Assembly (NCBI GenBank): GCA_003157445.1
Contig: PMJN01000268.1
Coordinates: 1 to 6,319 of the forward strand
Direction of reading: 5' to 3'
DNA from: Micrococcales bacterium
GTDB lineage: Bacteria > Actinomycetota > Actinomycetes > Actinomycetales > Dermatophilaceae
Length of the DNA stretch: 6,319 nucleotides
The position numbers and the translations under genes are program-made. Below are positions 5,809 to 6,319 of the stretch, in pieces (positions within the stretch are counted from its first letter, which is position 1; the number at the start of each line of letters is the position of its first letter). Below the pieces are notes generated by a model, which did not search any database, was not told where the DNA came from, and was given only the letters and a program-made list of their open reading frames with translations.

Positions 5809-6105
5809 GTTCTGGAGCGTGAGTATCTGCCAGCACCGGGAAACCGTCAGAGCCAAGCGGTTTTCCAGTGCGTCGAATGCGCCGTCAGGCCCATGGGGAT
5901 ACCAACGCGGCCGCCAACATCTTGCGGCTCGGTGAAATCAAAGCCTCCAAGAAGGGGTTTGCGGTCGGACAGACCGTCAACGGACGTTTCAGCCCCTGGC
6001 CCAAAGCCCGTGCCGCGTCAACCCCGAAGGCCGCCTGTACCGCGACCCCAGCAATCCCGACCCTAGGGCCGGGAGGACGTCAATGTCGCCCGAGGCCTTG
6101 GTTGA
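5809..6105 (+). pseudogene. Decayed C-terminal fragment of IS200/IS605-family TnpB
   Basis: Only the last 90 or so residues of a TnpB-like RNA-guided nuclease (normally about 400) can be read, in three pieces. Frame one (open from 5809, after TAG 5806-5808) gives 'NRQSQAVFQCVECA' (5842-5883), with the second Cys pair of the zinc ribbon. One base appears lost near 5881 (TGCGCC where TGCGGCC would read CG). Frame two then gives 'HGDTNAAANILRLG' from 5892, holding the third RuvC Asp and the NAAxNI motif, and continues to 'ATPAIPTL' ending at 6065. A second shift near 6066 gives the family-typical tail 'GREDVNVARGLG' and TGA 6103-6105. The first Cys pair and all upstream RuvC motifs are missing, and no tnpA is visible. 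It is a non-functional relic of an insertion downstream of pheA. Frame positions are certain; the exact indel bases are inferred. Confidence 0.82.
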
Positions 6106-6110
6106 TGGGC

Positions 6111-6129
6111 TGGGCTGGGGCTCAGCCCA
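6111..6129. terminator. Hairpin at the 3' ends of the tnpB relic and the lipid kinase gene
   Basis: TGGGCTG (6111-6117) pairs perfectly with CAGCCCA (6123-6129) around a 5-nt loop and overlaps the stop codon of the minus-strand gene. It lies between convergent genes, a usual place for a two-way terminator, but has no T-run on either strand, so termination is only suggested. Confidence 0.35.
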
Positions 6130-6319
6130 CCCGGACGACGAGCGCGAGGGGGTCCACGGTGGCCGAAAGGCCGCGGGAGCGGCCGACCGTGTCGCCGTCG
6201 ATCTGGACTGCTTCGGGGTGGTCGCAGCGGATGGCCACCGACTTCAGACGGTGGTGGTCCACCCGTTCGTGGCCCTTGCGCTTGCGGGAGATCACGCGGG
6301 CAGCCAGGGCAACCCAGCC
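6122..6319 (-). CDS. Diacylglycerol kinase/YegS-type lipid kinase, C-terminal part (5' end outside window)
   Basis: On the minus strand a frame open at the window edge encodes 65 residues and stops with TGA at 6122-6124; no start lies inside. The fragment fits the C-terminal beta-rich domain of bacterial DagK/YegS lipid kinases: 'ALAARVISRKRKGHERVDHHRLKSV', then 'AVQIDGDTVG' (residues 37-46), matching the family's 'Q-x-DGD/E' segment, and a final hydrophobic strand 'LALVVRVG'. Such enzymes phosphorylate diacylglycerol or related lipids at the inner membrane face using ATP. The catalytic GGDGT-type motif lies outside the window, so substrate and activity cannot be judged. The gene converges on pheA, and I recall lipid kinase genes near pheA in other actinobacteria, which mildly supports the call. 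The 3' end has a hairpin overlapping the stop codon. Confidence 0.78.
   Translation of the reverse strand, partial: GWVALAARVISRKRKGHERVDHHRLKSVAIRCDHPEAVQIDGDTVGRSRGLSATVDPLALVVRVG

Overview
This window is GC-rich DNA, by eye about two thirds G+C, with strong third-position G/C bias. The glycosyltransferases, the membrane protein, the prephenate dehydratase and the lipid-kinase tail are all of actinobacterial type. The source is most likely a high-GC actinobacterium; I cannot place it more precisely from sequence alone.

Layout, left to right. (1) 1-327 (+) is the C-terminal end of a family 2 glycosyltransferase that began before the window. (2) A polytopic GT-C type, polyprenol-phosphate-sugar-dependent mannosyltransferase-like protein follows on the same strand, ending at 1849. 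Its start is ambiguous because the only conventional start lies far inside the preceding gene. (3) 1782-3992 (-) encodes a 736-residue protein that joins a signal anchor, an alkaline-phosphatase-like extracytoplasmic domain and about ten membrane segments. Its 3' end overlaps the GT-C gene by 68 nt in convergent orientation. (4) 3993-4760 is a 768-nt gap with no convincing ordinary gene. It is rich in structure: a probable leaderless promoter for gene 3, a nested inverted repeat, a 17/20 direct repeat carrying TAGGCT -10-like boxes, a possible 27-codon leaderless ORF, a TTGACA-type promoter candidate, and a pheA leader that can fold in two mutually exclusive ways. (5) 4761-5693 (+) is pheA, a complete prephenate dehydratase with an ACT domain. 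(6) 5809-6105 (+) is a decayed C-terminal fragment of an IS200/IS605-type TnpB, with two frame changes. (7) 6122-6319 (-) is the C-terminal end of a diacylglycerol-kinase/YegS-type lipid kinase that continues beyond the window.

Genes 1 and 2 look like a cell-envelope glycan pair: a GT2 that could load a sugar onto a polyprenyl phosphate, or extend a glycan, and a GT-C enzyme that would use a lipid-linked sugar outside the membrane. The large membrane protein next to them may belong to the same envelope process, but that is inference from position only. pheA (phenylalanine biosynthesis) and the lipid kinase are housekeeping genes, with a dead transposon remnant between them.

I see no CRISPR array, tRNA or rRNA, and no complete novel defence or mobile system. 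The points most worth a second look are the structured pheA upstream region and the uncharacterised phosphatase-like membrane protein.
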